A DNA stretch of 50,636 bases from Deltaproteobacteria bacterium (GTDB lineage Bacteria > Desulfobacterota > BSN033 > UBA1163). The stretch is taken from positions 1 to 50,636 of the forward strand of contig JAGXTA010000067.1 in the NCBI GenBank assembly GCA_018333535.1, read 5' to 3'. The position numbers and the translations under genes are program-made. Below, piece after piece: positions 50,596 to 50,636 of this stretch. Below the pieces are notes generated by a model. The model was not told where the DNA came from, searched no databases, and was given only the letters and a program-made list of their open reading frames with translations. How positions within the stretch are numbered: the stretch's first letter is position 1; each line of letters opens with the position of its first letter.

Positions 50596-50636
50596 ACTTT
50601 TTCACTTTCTCCCAAAATAATTATACTTGTTTAGGG

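Larger units (their letters stand above)
48787..50636 (-). mobile_element. IS1380-family insertion sequence (boundaries tentative)
   Basis: The transposase gene at 49015-50520 is flanked by CCTAAAACAAG (48787-48797) and the inverted CCCTAAACAAG at the window end (50626-50636), 9 of 11 positions alike. This would give an element of about 1.85 kb, in the IS1380 range. The right end coincides with the window limit, so the boundary and target duplication cannot be checked. The noncoding 48798-49014 shows no gene. Confidence 0.45.

Noticed and set aside
1-50636. Whole window as one composite transposon between the two transposases
   Set aside because: The two IS belong to different families with different ends, and the housekeeping genes between them are chromosomal.

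Overview
The window looks like a chromosome segment of a Gram-negative bacterium, most plausibly of the Desulfobacterota (former Deltaproteobacteria). This is an inference from the gene order xerC-hslV-hslU-argB-argD-argG-leuS-lptE-efp-epmA, the LPS genes (lptE, a heptose-7-phosphate kinase) and the style of the intergenic repeats. I cannot name a species. Nearly every gene is on the minus strand, so transcription runs from high to low coordinates. No tRNA, rRNA or CRISPR array was seen.

Layout. (1) 1-314: the start of an HTH-type transposase and its IS-end repeats. (2) 315-11775: a housekeeping block (EF-P and its lysyl-modifying enzyme, LptE, LeuRS, arginine biosynthesis, HslUV protease, XerC-type recombinase). 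(3) 11776-12346: a plus-strand dodecin gene and a large structured, terminator-like element. (4) 12347-16927: heptose kinase, a sugar epimerase, a DUF5674 pair and an AbiE toxin-antitoxin pair lying between decayed pieces of epimerase genes. (5) 16928-41380: a long surface-polysaccharide cluster. (6) 41546-46919: a winged-helix regulator, a membrane glycosyltransferase, a decayed 2-epimerase and several small toxin-antitoxin-like or nucleotidyltransferase genes. (7) 47052-50636: a UDP-GlcNAc 2-epimerase (WbpI type), a WbpD/WlbB-type acetyltransferase and an IS1380-family element.

How the polysaccharide genes fit together. pseB, pseC, a pseG-pseH fusion, pseI and pseF make a complete route to CMP-pseudaminic acid, joined by 4-bp overlaps or spacers of a few bases. 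Two separate three-gene amidation modules (N-acetyl sugar amidotransferase + HisH-like glutaminase + HisF-like barrel) sit in the same cluster. One is fused into the pse operon. The other, with the WbpD- and WbpI-like genes and a DegT aminotransferase, suggests a second, uronic-acid-type amidino sugar. An orphan E1 alpha/beta thiamine-diphosphate enzyme pair, a radical SAM protein, two methyltransferases, a PglC-type initiating transferase, glycosyltransferases and a Wzx flippase complete the set. No Wzy polymerase or WaaL ligase was recognised.

The most unusual sequence pattern is in the spacers of the housekeeping block. Most are built almost entirely of short words (7, 8 or 9-10 nt) repeated in tandem. 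The tract begins at or a few bases from the upstream stop codon, turns over into complementary words, and ends at the Shine-Dalgarno sequence of the next gene. Each spacer has its own word, except that two share one. That shared word also occurs in-frame inside the 2-epimerase gene far away.
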